A stretch of 64,000 nucleotides of DNA, taken from the NCBI RefSeq assembly GCF_030811855.1, contig NZ_JAUSRN010000006.1, positions 248,001 through 312,000 on the forward strand. Direction: 5' to 3'. The notes beneath the pieces are model-generated. The model had not been told where the DNA came from and searched no databases. It saw only the letters and a list, made by a program, of their open reading frames with translations. This document shows positions 16,545 through 26,625 of this stretch, piece after piece. The translations under genes and the position numbers were made by a program. The stretch's first letter is position 1. Each line of letters starts with the position of its first letter. Source of the stretch: Variovorax paradoxus. Its GTDB lineage: Bacteria > Pseudomonadota > Gammaproteobacteria > Burkholderiales > Burkholderiaceae_C.

Positions 16545-19500
16545 ATGTTTGTTCACCTGCGCCTGCACACCGAGTTTTCCGTCGTCGACGGCACCAACCG
16601 AATCGACGAAGTGGTCAAGGCGGCCGCTGCCGACAAGCAGCCCGCACTCGCTATCACCGACCTGAACAACCTGTTCGGCGCGGTCAAGTTCTACAAAGAG
16701 GGGCGAGGCAAGGGCGTCAAGCCGGTCATCGGCGCCGAGATTTTCATCGAGGGGCTGGGCAAGGAGCCCGGCGTGCTCACGCGCATCGTGCTGCTGGTGC
16801 AGAACATGGAAGGCTACCTGCACCTGTCGGAGCTGCTGGCGCGTGCCTGGACGCAGAACGTGGGCCGGGGCCAGTCGCAGGCGGCCTGCAAGCTCGAATG
16901 GCTCGAGGAACTGCAGGGCGGGCTGATCGCGCTTTCGGGCGCGCAGGCCGGCCCGTTGGGCGCGCCGCTGCTGCAGGGGCAGGAAGAACGCGCCGCCGAA
17001 CTGGCGCTTCAGCTGGCGGGCATGTTCCCGCACCGTTTCTACATCGAGTTGCAACGCGCGGGACGCCCCGAAGACGAGCCGCATGTGGTTGCCGCCGTGA
17101 AGCTCGCAGCCCGGCTGCGCCTGCCGGTGGTCGCCACGCATCCGGTGCAGTTTGCCGAACGCCAGGACTACGAGGCACATGAGGCGCGCGTCTGCATCTC
17201 GGAAGGCGAAATCCTCGGCAACCCACGCCGCGTGCGCAAGTTCACCGAAGAGCAATATTTCAAGTCGAGCGCCGAGATGGAAGCGCTCTTTGCCGACGTG
17301 CCGAGCGCGCTCGCCAATACGGTCGAGATTGCCAAGCGCTGCAACCTGACGCTGGTGCTCGGCAAGCCGCAGCTGCCCGACTTTCCGACGCCCTTCGTCA
17401 GCGAAGGCGTTCGTATGCCGATTGACGAGTTTTTCCGCCAGGAGTCGTTTGAAGGTCTGGAAGCGCGTCTTGCGCATCTTTACCCCGACGTCGCCAAGCG
17501 CGATGCCGAGCGGCCGCGCTACGTAGAGCGGCTGGAGTTCGAGATCAACACTATCCTGAAGATGGGGTTCCCCGGCTACTTCCTGATCGTGGGCGACTTC
17601 ATCAAATGGGCCAAGAACAACGGCTGTCCGGTGGGCCCGGGCCGGGGCTCGGGCGCGGGCTCGCTGGTGGCCTATGCGCTGAAGATCACCGACCTCGATC
17701 CGCTCGAGTACAAGCTGCTGTTCGAACGGTTCCTGAATCCCGAGCGTGTCTCGATGCCCGACTTCGACATCGACTTTTGCCAGGGCAACCGCGACCGCGT
17801 GATCGACTACGTGAAGGACAAGTACGGCCGCGACGCGGTGAGCCAGATCGCCACCTTCGGAACCATGGCCGCGCGCGCCGCCATTCGCGACGTGGGCCGC
17901 GTGCTGGACATGAGCTACATGTTCTGCGATGGCATCAGCAAGTTGATTCCGAACAAGCCGGGCCAGCCGGTGACGATCCAATACCCGCCGAATCCGAAAG
18001 TGGAAGGCGACAAGAACAACTACGCCATCGAGATGGAGCCGCAGCTTGCGGCGCGCATCGAGAAGGAAGAAGAAGTGCGCATGCTGGTCGAGCTGGCGCA
18101 AAAGCTCGAAGGCATGACCCGCAACATCGGCATGCATGCGGGCGGCGTGCTGATTGCGCCCGGCAAGCTCACCGATTTCTGCCCGCTCTACCAGCAGCCC
18201 GGCAGCGACTCGGCCGTGAGCCAGTACGACAAGGACGACGTGGAGGCCATCGGCCTCGTGAAGTTCGACTTTCTGGGTCTCGCGACGCTCACCATCCTCG
18301 AGATTGCGAAAGAGTTCATCGTCAAGCGCCACAAGGGCCAGGAGAACTTCGCGTACGAGAACATCAAGCTGGACGATCGCGAGACCTACAAGCTGTTTTC
18401 CGAGGGCAAGACGGAGGCGGTGTTCCAGTTTGAAAGCCGCGGCATGCAGGGCATGCTGAAGGACGCACGGCCCACGCGCCTGGAAGACCTGATTGCGCTC
18501 AACGCGCTGTACCGTCCGGGCCCGATGGACCTGATTCCGAGCTTCGTGGCGCGCAAGCACGGCCGCGAAGAGGTGGAGTATCCGCACCCGGCCGTGGCCG
18601 AGATGCTGTCGGAGACCTACGGGATCATGGTCTACCAGGAGCAGGTGATGCAGACCGCGCAGATCCTGGGCGGCTACTCGCTCGGCGGCGCCGACCTGCT
18701 GCGCCGCGCAATGGGCAAGAAGAAGCTCGAGGAGATGGCCGAGCACCGCGAGAAATTCCGCGCGGGTGCACTCTCGACACACGGCATTCCCCAGGACAAG
18801 GCCGACGAGATCTTCGACTTGATGGAGAAGTTCGCGGGCTACGGCTTCAACAAGTCGCACGCCGCCGCGTACTCGCTGCTGGCGTACCACACCGGTTGGC
18901 TCAAGGTTCACTACACGGCCGAGTTCTTCTGCGCCAACATGACCGTGGAAATGGACGACACCGACAAGCTCAAGGTGTTGTTCGAAGACGCGCAGAAAAA
19001 TTTCGGCATCACCTTCGAGCCGCCGGACGTGAACCGCGGCAACTACCGCTTCGAGCCCGTCACCGACAAGGTGATTCGCTACGGCCTGGGCGCCGTCAAG
19101 GGCACCGGCCAGCTGGCGGTCGAAGCCATCGTTCGGGCGCGCGAAGAAGGCGGGCCGTTCAAGAGCCTGTTCGACTTCTGTGTGCGCATCGATCGCCAGC
19201 GCATCAACAAGCGCACGGTCGAAGCGCTCATCAAGGCCGGCGCCTTCGATGCGATCCAGCAGAACCGCGCATCGCTGATCGCTTCGGTCGACCGCGCCTT
19301 CGAGTTCGCGTCGGCCACCGAGGCCAATGCGGCGCAGGTCGACATCTTCGGCGACAGCGAGCACGGCTCGGCCACGCAGGAGCCCGAGCTGGTCGACGCC
19401 ACGCCCTGGGGCGTGAAGGAGCGGCTCACCTACGAGAAAACGGCCGTGGGCTTCTATCTCTCGGGCCATCTGTTCGACGAGGTTTCGCACGAGGTGCGGC

Positions 19501-20063
19501 GTTTTTGCAAGCGCGAGATCGGCGACCTGATGGACACTCGCGAGCAGCAGGTGATCGCGGGCATCGTGAGCGATTTCCGCGTGATCAACGGCCAGCGCGG
19601 GCGCCTGGCGATCTTCAAGCTGGACGACAAGTCGGACTCGATCGACGCCACCGCCGACGAGGCGCTGATCAACGCGAACCGCAACACCTTGAAGGACGAC
19701 GAACTGGTGATCGTGAGCGGCCGGCTGCAGCCGGGGCGCGGCGGTTTCGAGGCACGCTTTCAGGTGCAGCAGGTGTGGGACCTGGCCACGGCGCGCTGTC
19801 GCTTCGGCAAGTTCCTGCGGGTAGCCGTGAACGGCAAGGCGCCCGACATCGCCCGCCTGGTGAAAGACTTTCCTCCGCGCACCGAGCAAAGCGAGCATGG
19901 CGACCTGGTGCAGGGGCTACCGGTGCGTCTCTCGATGGCGCGCGGTGGTGCGCAGGTCGAACTGCAACTTGGCGAGCGCGCCAAGTTCTTCCCGACCGAC
20001 GCAGCGCTCGCGAGCTGGACGGCGCAGGCGGAAGCTGGAAAAGCCTCGGTGGTTTACGAATAA
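16545..20063 (+). CDS. dnaE: DNA polymerase III alpha subunit
   Basis: This is the replicative polymerase catalytic subunit, 1172 residues, full length. The N-terminal PHP domain starts FVHLRLHTEFSVVDG. The C-family polymerase core has the catalytic PDFDIDF (about 405-411) and the GPGRGSGAGSLVAY loop. A helix-hairpin-helix and OB domain follow, with the beta-clamp-binding and tau-binding region at the C-terminus. The ATG start matches the start of the family's first strand. It is monocistronic, facing the helicase gene across a 61-base gap. Confidence 0.98.
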   Translation: MFVHLRLHTEFSVVDGTNRIDEVVKAAAADKQPALAITDLNNLFGAVKFYKEGRGKGVKPVIGAEIFIEGLGKEPGVLTRIVLLVQNMEGYLHLSELLARAWTQNVGRGQSQAACKLEWLEELQGGLIALSGAQAGPLGAPLLQGQEERAAELALQLAGMFPHRFYIELQRAGRPEDEPHVVAAVKLAARLRLPVVATHPVQFAERQDYEAHEARVCISEGEILGNPRRVRKFTEEQYFKSSAEMEALFADVPSALANTVEIAKRCNLTLVLGKPQLPDFPTPFVSEGVRMPIDEFFRQESFEGLEARLAHLYPDVAKRDAERPRYVERLEFEINTILKMGFPGYFLIVGDFIKWAKNNGCPVGPGRGSGAGSLVAYALKITDLDPLEYKLLFERFLNPERVSMPDFDIDFCQGNRDRVIDYVKDKYGRDAVSQIATFGTMAARAAIRDVGRVLDMSYMFCDGISKLIPNKPGQPVTIQYPPNPKVEGDKNNYAIEMEPQLAARIEKEEEVRMLVELAQKLEGMTRNIGMHAGGVLIAPGKLTDFCPLYQQPGSDSAVSQYDKDDVEAIGLVKFDFLGLATLTILEIAKEFIVKRHKGQENFAYENIKLDDRETYKLFSEGKTEAVFQFESRGMQGMLKDARPTRLEDLIALNALYRPGPMDLIPSFVARKHGREEVEYPHPAVAEMLSETYGIMVYQEQVMQTAQILGGYSLGGADLLRRAMGKKKLEEMAEHREKFRAGALSTHGIPQDKADEIFDLMEKFAGYGFNKSHAAAYSLLAYHTGWLKVHYTAEFFCANMTVEMDDTDKLKVLFEDAQKNFGITFEPPDVNRGNYRFEPVTDKVIRYGLGAVKGTGQLAVEAIVRAREEGGPFKSLFDFCVRIDRQRINKRTVEALIKAGAFDAIQQNRASLIASVDRAFEFASATEANAAQVDIFGDSEHGSATQEPELVDATPWGVKERLTYEKTAVGFYLSGHLFDEVSHEVRRFCKREIGDLMDTREQQVIAGIVSDFRVINGQRGRLAIFKLDDKSDSIDATADEALINANRNTLKDDELVIVSGRLQPGRGGFEARFQVQQVWDLATARCRFGKFLRVAVNGKAPDIARLVKDFPPRTEQSEHGDLVQGLPVRLSMARGGAQVELQLGERAKFFPTDAALASWTAQAEAGKASVVYE

Positions 20064-20076
20064 AGAGGCAAGCAAG

Positions 20077-20103
20077 GCGCGCGGTTGCGTAGCATCCGCG
20101 CGC
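20077..20103. terminator. GC hairpin between convergent dnaE and helicase genes
   Basis: GCGCGCGG (20077-20084) and CCGCGCGC (20096-20103) form an 8-bp stem with an 11-nt loop between two genes that end facing each other. There is no U-tract on either side, so intrinsic termination is doubtful. Confidence 0.4.
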
Positions 20104-20124
20104 GCTCGCAGGCCAAACTCGACC

Positions 20125-23100
20125 TCAAACGGCTGCGCCTGGTGCGCTGGCCGCAGTGGTGGCAGCGAGTTCGCCCGCCTTGTCTCCCTTCTTGCGCAGA
20201 GCCAGTTCGATTTGTTCGAGCACGGCCTCCGGCGCATGCAGCCAATCCTTGGCGAGCACCTGCACCACCTGCCAGCCGAACGCATCGAGCGCGCGCGGAC
20301 GCGAGACATAGCGTTCGAGCACGTTGCGGTTCTCGTAATGCGTGGCGGTGTCCACGAGGATGCCCAGTGCATAGTGGCCGGCCTCGGGCGCGCGTAGCGC
20401 AAGGTCGCAGCGGAAGCGCGACTGGCCCACCTGTTCATCGATTTCGTGGCCTCGCCCACGCAGCGCGGCCGCGAGCTGCGCTGTCACCTCGTCGGCACGC
20501 GCCTGCTGGGCGCTGCTGGCCCGCGTGAGCGGGTTCATGCCTTCGAGCACGCGCCGCGCGGTGGCCGAGTCGCCGCGCGACAGGCACTCCGCATAGCGCA
20601 GAAACTGCTTGAGGGCCGCGGCGCCTTCGTTGTGATCGTTGGTGATCGCCTCGTGGCGAATGGTCGAGACCACCGCCATGTGATGCCGTGCGCGGCTGAA
20701 GATCACGTTGAGCCGCTTTTCTCCGCCGCGCTGGTTGATCGGGCCGAAATTCATCAGCATGCGGCCGTCGGGGTTCGGGCCATAGCAGATGCTGAGAATG
20801 ATGATGTCGCGCTCGTCGCCCTGCACGTTCTCCAGGTTCTTGATGAAGAGACCGCAGAACTGGTCGTCTTCCTCGCGCACGTACTCGGCCTCGAGCCGCG
20901 CGGCGAAGTCGCTGTCGGTGGCGCCCAGCGCATCGAGCTCGGCCTCGATTTCGGTCTGCTGCGCTTCCGAGAACGCGACGATGCCGAGGCTGCGCCCGGT
21001 CTCGCGCTTGAGCAGTTCGCGCACCAGTTGCGCAATGTGGCGTGCCTCGCCGTCATTGATGCGGTTTTCGTAGACCGCATCGGTCACGCGGTGGAAGCTG
21101 ATGGCGCGCGAGAGCAGGGCATCGACCTGCGCGGCCACCGATTCGTCAGTCGGGTTGCGCGACTGCACGAGGATCTCGTCGCGCGCGGCCGCGGGCAGGC
21201 TGCGGTCCGGAATGGTGAACAGGTTGCCCGCGTAGAAGGCCGCGTTCGAAAAGCCGATGAGCGACTCGTAGCGGCTGCGATAGTGCCAGGCGAGCAGGGT
21301 GGCCGGCAGGTTGCGCGCGCCCTGGTTCAACAGGCTGTCGGCATCGAGCACCACGGCGATGCGGTCGCCCTCGTCCTCGACCGACACTGTGTCGTCCTCC
21401 GGATCGCGGCCTGAGGAGAAGAAGCTCGTCGGCGGGAGCTGCATCTCGTCGCCCACCACGATGATCTGCGGCGCGCGGTAGAGCGCGGGCACGGCTTCTT
21501 CCACCGGAATCTGGCTCGCCTCGTCGAAGATCACCACGTCGAACAGATCGGCGGCGAGCGGCAGCGTGTCCGACACCGAGAGCGGGCTCATGAGCCAGAT
21601 CGGCTTCATGTCGCGCACGACTTGCCCGGTGTCGCCGGAGGCGAGTTCGCGGATGGCTTTGTAGCGCATGGTCTTGCCGAACTCGTGTTCGAGTTCGCGC
21701 CGGCCTGCGTTGTAGCTCTTCTTGAAGAGCTTGCCGCCGGTGTCGAGCTGGCTCGCGGGCAGGGCGCTCTTTTGCACATGGTCGCGAAAGCGCTGGCGCA
21801 CCGCGGCGGCAAGGGTGCGGGCGTTGCGGTCGAGCAGCTTGCGCTCTCCTTCGGCGAGGCGCTGGGCATGGCGGGCGAGCGCGGCGCTGTCGAAGCGCGG
21901 CAGCCAGCGCTCGGTGCGGTAGACGCGTTCCAGGCCTTCGCGGGCCACGGCGTATTCGATGGCGTCTGGCAAGAGCGGCAGCGTGCGCAGGGCCTTGGCC
22001 AGGGCGGGGTCGGCATCGGCCAGTTCCTGCAGGTGGGGCAGCACGGTGGGCAGGGTGTCGGCCTGCTCGCGCAGCGTGCGGGCCAGTTCTTCGAGCGATG
22101 ACAGCGGCTGTGCGGCGGGGTCGTCCAGCAGGTCGCGCCACAGCGCATCGAGTGCGTCGGTGCGCTCGCCGAGCGCGGCCAGTCGTTCGACGTTGCGACT
22201 CGCGCCGGCCTCGGTGCGCAGATGCGCCTGGAAGGCCGCGCGCACGCCGTTGCCGGTGGCATCGCCGCGGCGCAGGGCATCGAGCTGCTGCACGAAATCG
22301 TCGGGGTCGGTGCAGCCGTAGGTGGCCTCGATCTGCGTCGCCTGTTTGCCGATGGCTGCCCGGGCCGTGTGCTCGGCCAGGAGTTCTTCGAGCACCTGAC
22401 TCGGCTGCGGGCGCACCGCATGCTTGGTGAAGTCGTAGCGGCGCTTGAGTTCGCCCGATAGCCGCCACCACGAAGGCTGGACCCAGCGGAGCAAGGAGCC
22501 TTGCTGCGCCTTGGCCTGGGCGAGGCCTGCTTCGGTGTCGCCCGGCGAGAGCTTGTCGCGCCAGTGGCTCGTGCGCTCCAGCGCTTCCTTGAGTACCTGC
22601 TGCAATGCGCGGCGCTGCGTCATCGCCTCGCCGAACGCGAGGCTCGTCGGGTGCGCGGTGTCGAGTAGCGAGAGATGCCCGCGCGCGGCCAGCGCGGCGA
22701 CGCGGCGCGCATCGGCCACCACTGCCAGTGCATCGCCCCAGAGGGTGCGCACGTCGGTCAGCGGCGGCCATGCGTCGATCAACGCATCGCGATGTGGGCC
22801 GATCTGCTCGGCCGCACGGTCGCTGAGTTCGACCAATCGCGCGAGCGGCCGCTCCTGCCGCAGCAATACGGGTGCAAGTTGCGCGAACGCATGCTGTGCG
22901 AGGTACGGCACGCCGAGGCTTTCGGTGACTGCGAGATGCAGGCGTGCGACCAGATCCTCATGCCGGCGCCATGCCGCGAAGGCCGGCAGCGCTTCGGCTT
23001 GCAGCGGCGTGAGCGCGGGGTCGTGCGGCTTGAGCGCGATCAGCCGCGCCATCAGCGTACGCACTGTCACGGCCAGGTGTTCGGGGGCTTCGCGCATCGC

Positions 23101-25356
23101 GGCATCGAACCGCTCCAGCGCCTTCAGGTCGGCGTCCATGGTGTCGACGAGCTGCGTGCGCTCGCGGGTCTCGGCCTCCAGCTCCTCGGGCGCTGCGAGC
23201 CAGTGCTCGTAGGTCTTCTTGAGGTTCTGCACGAAGGCCTTCTTGTCGCCCTGCGAGTCGTGGATCATGCAGCAGAGCTCGTCCAGCCCCTGCTGCCGCA
23301 GCCGGTGGAACACCACGTCGATGGCGGCGCGCTTCTCGCAGACGAAGAGCACGCGCTGGCCGCGGCCCACGTAGTCGGCGATGAGGTTGGTGATGGTCTG
23401 CGACTTCCCGGTGCCGGGCGGTCCCTGGATGATGTAGCTGGTGCCGGTACGTGCCAGCGCCACGGCGGCAGTCTGCGTGGCGTCGGCCTGCACCACGGGC
23501 CATTGGTCGGCCAGCGGCAGCGCGGCCGGCGGTTCGGCATCGACCTGGCGCGGCTGCAGCGAGAACACGCTGTCGAAGGCCTCGCTCGCGATTTCGGTTT
23601 CGCTCAGCGCCGAATAGTCGCGCACCAGGGACATCTTGCGATGGTTGAAGTTGCCGAGCGTCACCGAGGTGAGGTCGACGTCCCACTGGTAGGGGTTGCC
23701 GGTGCTTTCGCGCAGCGTGAAAGTCTCGCGCTGGGTCTGGGCTGAGGTGGAGGCCATCTGCGGTGCGCGCGGCACGGGCCGGGCGCCGACCGCATCGCGC
23801 AACGGCAGCGGAACTGGCCGCACCTTCGCGTGAAAGAGCTGAAGGCCGAGTGGGCGGAAGTCGTCGCGCGCGTAGCTGAAATCCTGCGCCGCGACGGGTT
23901 GCGCACCGGGGTTGCGCACACGGGCACGGCGCTTGAACTGTTCGAGCCGCTGGCGGGCACGCTGATGAATCAGTTCGATTTCGGGCTGCTTCACGAGCCG
24001 CAGCTGCACGCCGGGCTCGCTGGCCGCGATCTGTGCGGCGAGCTGGGCATGGAACTGCTCGATGGTGGTTTCGCGCAGATCCACCGTCTCGGGCAGCACG
24101 ATGCCGTAGAGCTGGCGCAGGTGGTGCCGCAGCGTCGGGTTGACCTGGGCTTCGCTCGAGGCGGCTTCAAGCAGGTACTGGTCTTTCACGCCCTTCTTGC
24201 GCGTGAGTTCGACCGACAGCATCAGGAGCGGCGACGCGATGCGCTCGGCCCGCTCGGTTTCTCCTTCCTTCAGGTTGTGCCAGCGCAGGAAGGCGATCAC
24301 CAGCGACAGCTGCGAGAAGCCGTATTCGGAGCGGTCGCGTCGCGCCTCCTGCAGGATGCGGTCGAGCGCGCCCGGCAGGTAGGGCTGGTCTTCGAAGCGC
24401 AGCCAGCGCGCGAGCGTCACGGGGTCGCAGGTGGCGATGTCGCTCGCAAAGCGGCCGTCCCACACGCAGAGCTGGTCGACGCGGATGTTCTTGATGTCGA
24501 CCACCAGCGGCACGCTCGCCACCGTGAGGTTCACGTGCGTCTGGCTGGGTTTGAAATGCAGCAGGCGGTTGCGTCGCGAGAGGTCGAAGAGGCGGTCGCG
24601 CAGGTGCAGGCGGATTGCTTGGCGGCGCTGGCCCGCGCCGTCCCTGGCGGGCGCGATGCGGTCGAGGCCGAGGTCCAGGGGCTGGTCGCGGTAGGTTTCG
24701 AGCCGGCGAATCACCGAGGGCAGGTCGCGCGCGCGTTCGTGGCGGTCGAGCGCGGTCATCTCGCCGATCACCGCAGCCACCACGGGGTGCAGGCGGCGGT
24801 TGAGTGCGAACAGGTTGCCGCGGCTCGCGACGAAGCGGCCGAGCTCCTCGGTGTCGGTGAAGTCGAGCCCGCACGAGAGGCTGGCGAGCACCTGGCCCAG
24901 GCAGAGGATGTCGGTCAGCGCGTCGTGATGCCCGAAGCGCAACTCCCATGCGGTGTAGCCGGGCAGGTACACGGGGCGCGTCGGCAGGGCATCGGGCGAG
25001 GCGTCGGCCATGAGCGCAAGGTTTTCGACCGACACGCCTTCGTCGGCATCGAGCGTCACGCGGTGTTCGCCGACCACGCGCAGCACGGAAGCCGCGGGCT
25101 GTTCGAGCGGTGCGATGGCTTCGCGGTTCTGGCGCGGCTCTGCGCCTGTGGGCTGTGCGAGCGCGAGAGCGGGCGTGTCGTCGACACGGTAGGCGAATAC
25201 GCTTCCGAGCGCGGCGACCTTGCCTTGCTCGTGCAAGGCGGACACCTCGCGCAGCAGCGGCAGCACGAGGCTCAGCACGTCGTCGGTCTGCAGGCCACCG
25301 TGGGCGTCGCCGGTGTCCAGCAGCTGCTGAATGGGAGAGGTGGCGGGTGTCGTCAT
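20125..25356 (-). CDS. Giant SF1 helicase with DUF4011-like N-terminus and C-terminal nuclease-like domain
   Basis: This is a 1743-residue protein. An N-terminal regulatory region (1-300) is followed by a DUF4011-like segment. The SF1 helicase core is split by long helical insertions: Walker A IIQGPPGTGKSQT near 643, Walker B VVIFDEASQIP near 1275, motif III VGDEMQLPP near 1302 and the C-terminal motifs up to about 1560. Residues about 1620-1740 resemble the restriction-like fold at the end of such helicases (GQSRFRCDLAL, ILVDTATHY), but the expected D/E-x-K is not obvious. Family members are often near phage-defence genes. The start codon overlaps the stop of the metallopeptidase gene by four bases (ATGA), so both are made together. 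Composition matches the chromosome. Confidence 0.85.
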   Translation of the reverse strand: MTTPATSPIQQLLDTGDAHGGLQTDDVLSLVLPLLREVSALHEQGKVAALGSVFAYRVDDTPALALAQPTGAEPRQNREAIAPLEQPAASVLRVVGEHRVTLDADEGVSVENLALMADASPDALPTRPVYLPGYTAWELRFGHHDALTDILCLGQVLASLSCGLDFTDTEELGRFVASRGNLFALNRRLHPVVAAVIGEMTALDRHERARDLPSVIRRLETYRDQPLDLGLDRIAPARDGAGQRRQAIRLHLRDRLFDLSRRNRLLHFKPSQTHVNLTVASVPLVVDIKNIRVDQLCVWDGRFASDIATCDPVTLARWLRFEDQPYLPGALDRILQEARRDRSEYGFSQLSLVIAFLRWHNLKEGETERAERIASPLLMLSVELTRKKGVKDQYLLEAASSEAQVNPTLRHHLRQLYGIVLPETVDLRETTIEQFHAQLAAQIAASEPGVQLRLVKQPEIELIHQRARQRLEQFKRRARVRNPGAQPVAAQDFSYARDDFRPLGLQLFHAKVRPVPLPLRDAVGARPVPRAPQMASTSAQTQRETFTLRESTGNPYQWDVDLTSVTLGNFNHRKMSLVRDYSALSETEIASEAFDSVFSLQPRQVDAEPPAALPLADQWPVVQADATQTAAVALARTGTSYIIQGPPGTGKSQTITNLIADYVGRGQRVLFVCEKRAAIDVVFHRLRQQGLDELCCMIHDSQGDKKAFVQNLKKTYEHWLAAPEELEAETRERTQLVDTMDADLKALERFDAAMREAPEHLAVTVRTLMARLIALKPHDPALTPLQAEALPAFAAWRRHEDLVARLHLAVTESLGVPYLAQHAFAQLAPVLLRQERPLARLVELSDRAAEQIGPHRDALIDAWPPLTDVRTLWGDALAVVADARRVAALAARGHLSLLDTAHPTSLAFGEAMTQRRALQQVLKEALERTSHWRDKLSPGDTEAGLAQAKAQQGSLLRWVQPSWWRLSGELKRRYDFTKHAVRPQPSQVLEELLAEHTARAAIGKQATQIEATYGCTDPDDFVQQLDALRRGDATGNGVRAAFQAHLRTEAGASRNVERLAALGERTDALDALWRDLLDDPAAQPLSSLEELARTLREQADTLPTVLPHLQELADADPALAKALRTLPLLPDAIEYAVAREGLERVYRTERWLPRFDSAALARHAQRLAEGERKLLDRNARTLAAAVRQRFRDHVQKSALPASQLDTGGKLFKKSYNAGRRELEHEFGKTMRYKAIRELASGDTGQVVRDMKPIWLMSPLSVSDTLPLAADLFDVVIFDEASQIPVEEAVPALYRAPQIIVVGDEMQLPPTSFFSSGRDPEDDTVSVEDEGDRIAVVLDADSLLNQGARNLPATLLAWHYRSRYESLIGFSNAAFYAGNLFTIPDRSLPAAARDEILVQSRNPTDESVAAQVDALLSRAISFHRVTDAVYENRINDGEARHIAQLVRELLKRETGRSLGIVAFSEAQQTEIEAELDALGATDSDFAARLEAEYVREEDDQFCGLFIKNLENVQGDERDIIILSICYGPNPDGRMLMNFGPINQRGGEKRLNVIFSRARHHMAVVSTIRHEAITNDHNEGAAALKQFLRYAECLSRGDSATARRVLEGMNPLTRASSAQQARADEVTAQLAAALRGRGHEIDEQVGQSRFRCDLALRAPEAGHYALGILVDTATHYENRNVLERYVSRPRALDAFGWQVVQVLAKDWLHAPEAVLEQIELALRKKGDKAGELAATTAASAPGAAV

Positions 25357-26573
25357 GCGGATGCGCCCTGAAGATGTTGGGCCGCTGCCTTTTCAAGCAG
25401 GGTGGCGGCATCGCGCTTCACGCGGGTCAGGCTGCGCTTGGGAAAGCGTATGTCTTTCACGACGCGCTGTTCGAGCTGGTCGGCGCAGCCCATGGCTTCG
25501 GCAAGACCGAGCGCGGCGGCGAGCGTGATGTCGTCGAGGTCGGGGTCGGCCGCGACGAAATCGACCAGCACGCTGGCCAGGTAGTCGTGCACGCCAGCCG
25601 GCACCGGCGCGGGCGGCGGCATGGTCGCCGAGGGCGGCGCGAAGTTCGGGAAGAAGCGGCGCGCGTGGGCCAGCAGCGATTCGGACTGCAGGAACGGGCG
25701 TTGCAGCAACTGGGCGATGGTCTCGCGCGTCAGTGCATTGGCGCGCTGCTGGCCGAGCAGGTCGAGCGTGGCGATGTCCAGCGGGCCTTCGAGCGCGCCC
25801 GCCAGCCATTCGTCGGCTTCGGGCTGGCGCTCGGTCCACAGGCGCAGCGCCCGCGCCCGCACGAACACCTCGGGGTGACTGGTACCGCGCGTCTGGAGTT
25901 CGGGCTCGGCGCAGATCTCGTCGGCCTGCCGCAGGTAGCTTGCCGCATTGACCTGCGCGAGGCCGGTCTGTACCTTGACGAGCGCGGTGACCGCGGGTTC
26001 GAGCGCTTCGCAGGCGATGCAGGCACCGCGGTCGGCAAAAGCCTCGGTGTAGAGCCCGTAGCGGCGCGCCGCATGCAGAAGGCTCGCGTCGGCGCGGGAG
26101 TCGGCCGCCGCGGCCTGCAGGATGCGGTCGACCACGTGGTACTTGCCGCCGTCGCGCTCCCACAGCAGGTAGTGCGCGAGTTCGTGGCCGAGCACGGCCT
26201 GCAGCTCGGGGCCCTGGAGGCGTTCCAGCAGCGGGCCCGAGAGCACGATGTGCGCCTCGCCGGGCAGGAAGTAGAGCGTGGCGTTCATCGTGCCGTCGCC
26301 CGCCTGGTAAAGCGTGACGCGTGCCGTGATGCCCATGCGCTGCGCGGCCGCGGTGCAATGCGCGTGCAGATCGGGGTGGGCATCGGCATCGAGCCGGTAC
26401 GAATTGCGCAGCAGGTCGGCGCGCACTGCCGCGGCATGCTCCTCGCGCGCTTCAGCCGAGGCAGTCCAGCGCCAGACCTCGGGCTCGTTCGCTTGCAGAT
26501 GGGCGGCAAGTGCTTGCTGGTAGGGGAGCGGGGTCAGGTCTTCGAGGCGAACGGCGGGAGTGGTTTCGACCAT
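25353..26573 (-). CDS. M48-type zinc metallopeptidase coupled to the SF1 helicase
   Basis: This is a soluble, 406-residue protein with no signal peptide or membrane helices. The zinc motif HELAHYLLWE is near residues 130-139, and a third-ligand candidate Glu lies in YTEAFADRGA near 176. This resembles the short cytosolic M48-like peptidases. The C-terminal half (220-406) is helical and of unknown role. ATG 26573 is preferred over a TTG 18 bases upstream; neither has a good ribosome site. It overlaps the helicase gene by ATGA. A cytosolic protease linked to a helicase could clear protein from DNA or activate on infection; this is inference. Confidence 0.83.
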   Translation of the reverse strand: MVETTPAVRLEDLTPLPYQQALAAHLQANEPEVWRWTASAEAREEHAAAVRADLLRNSYRLDADAHPDLHAHCTAAAQRMGITARVTLYQAGDGTMNATLYFLPGEAHIVLSGPLLERLQGPELQAVLGHELAHYLLWERDGGKYHVVDRILQAAAADSRADASLLHAARRYGLYTEAFADRGACIACEALEPAVTALVKVQTGLAQVNAASYLRQADEICAEPELQTRGTSHPEVFVRARALRLWTERQPEADEWLAGALEGPLDIATLDLLGQQRANALTRETIAQLLQRPFLQSESLLAHARRFFPNFAPPSATMPPPAPVPAGVHDYLASVLVDFVAADPDLDDITLAAALGLAEAMGCADQLEQRVVKDIRFPKRSLTRVKRDAATLLEKAAAQHLQGASA

Positions 26574-26625
26574 GTCAGGAGCGCCAGGCAATGAGTTGCC
26601 GACGATCCTAAACGAGCGGCTGTGC

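Noticed and set aside
16416..19898. 1160-codon open frame antisense to dnaE
   Set aside because: Product of strong GC third-position bias; dnaE on the other strand is certain and the antisense translation has no family motif.
23830..25371. 513-codon plus-strand frame antisense to the helicase
   Set aside because: Low-complexity His/Val/Arg-rich translation; mirror of a real gene.
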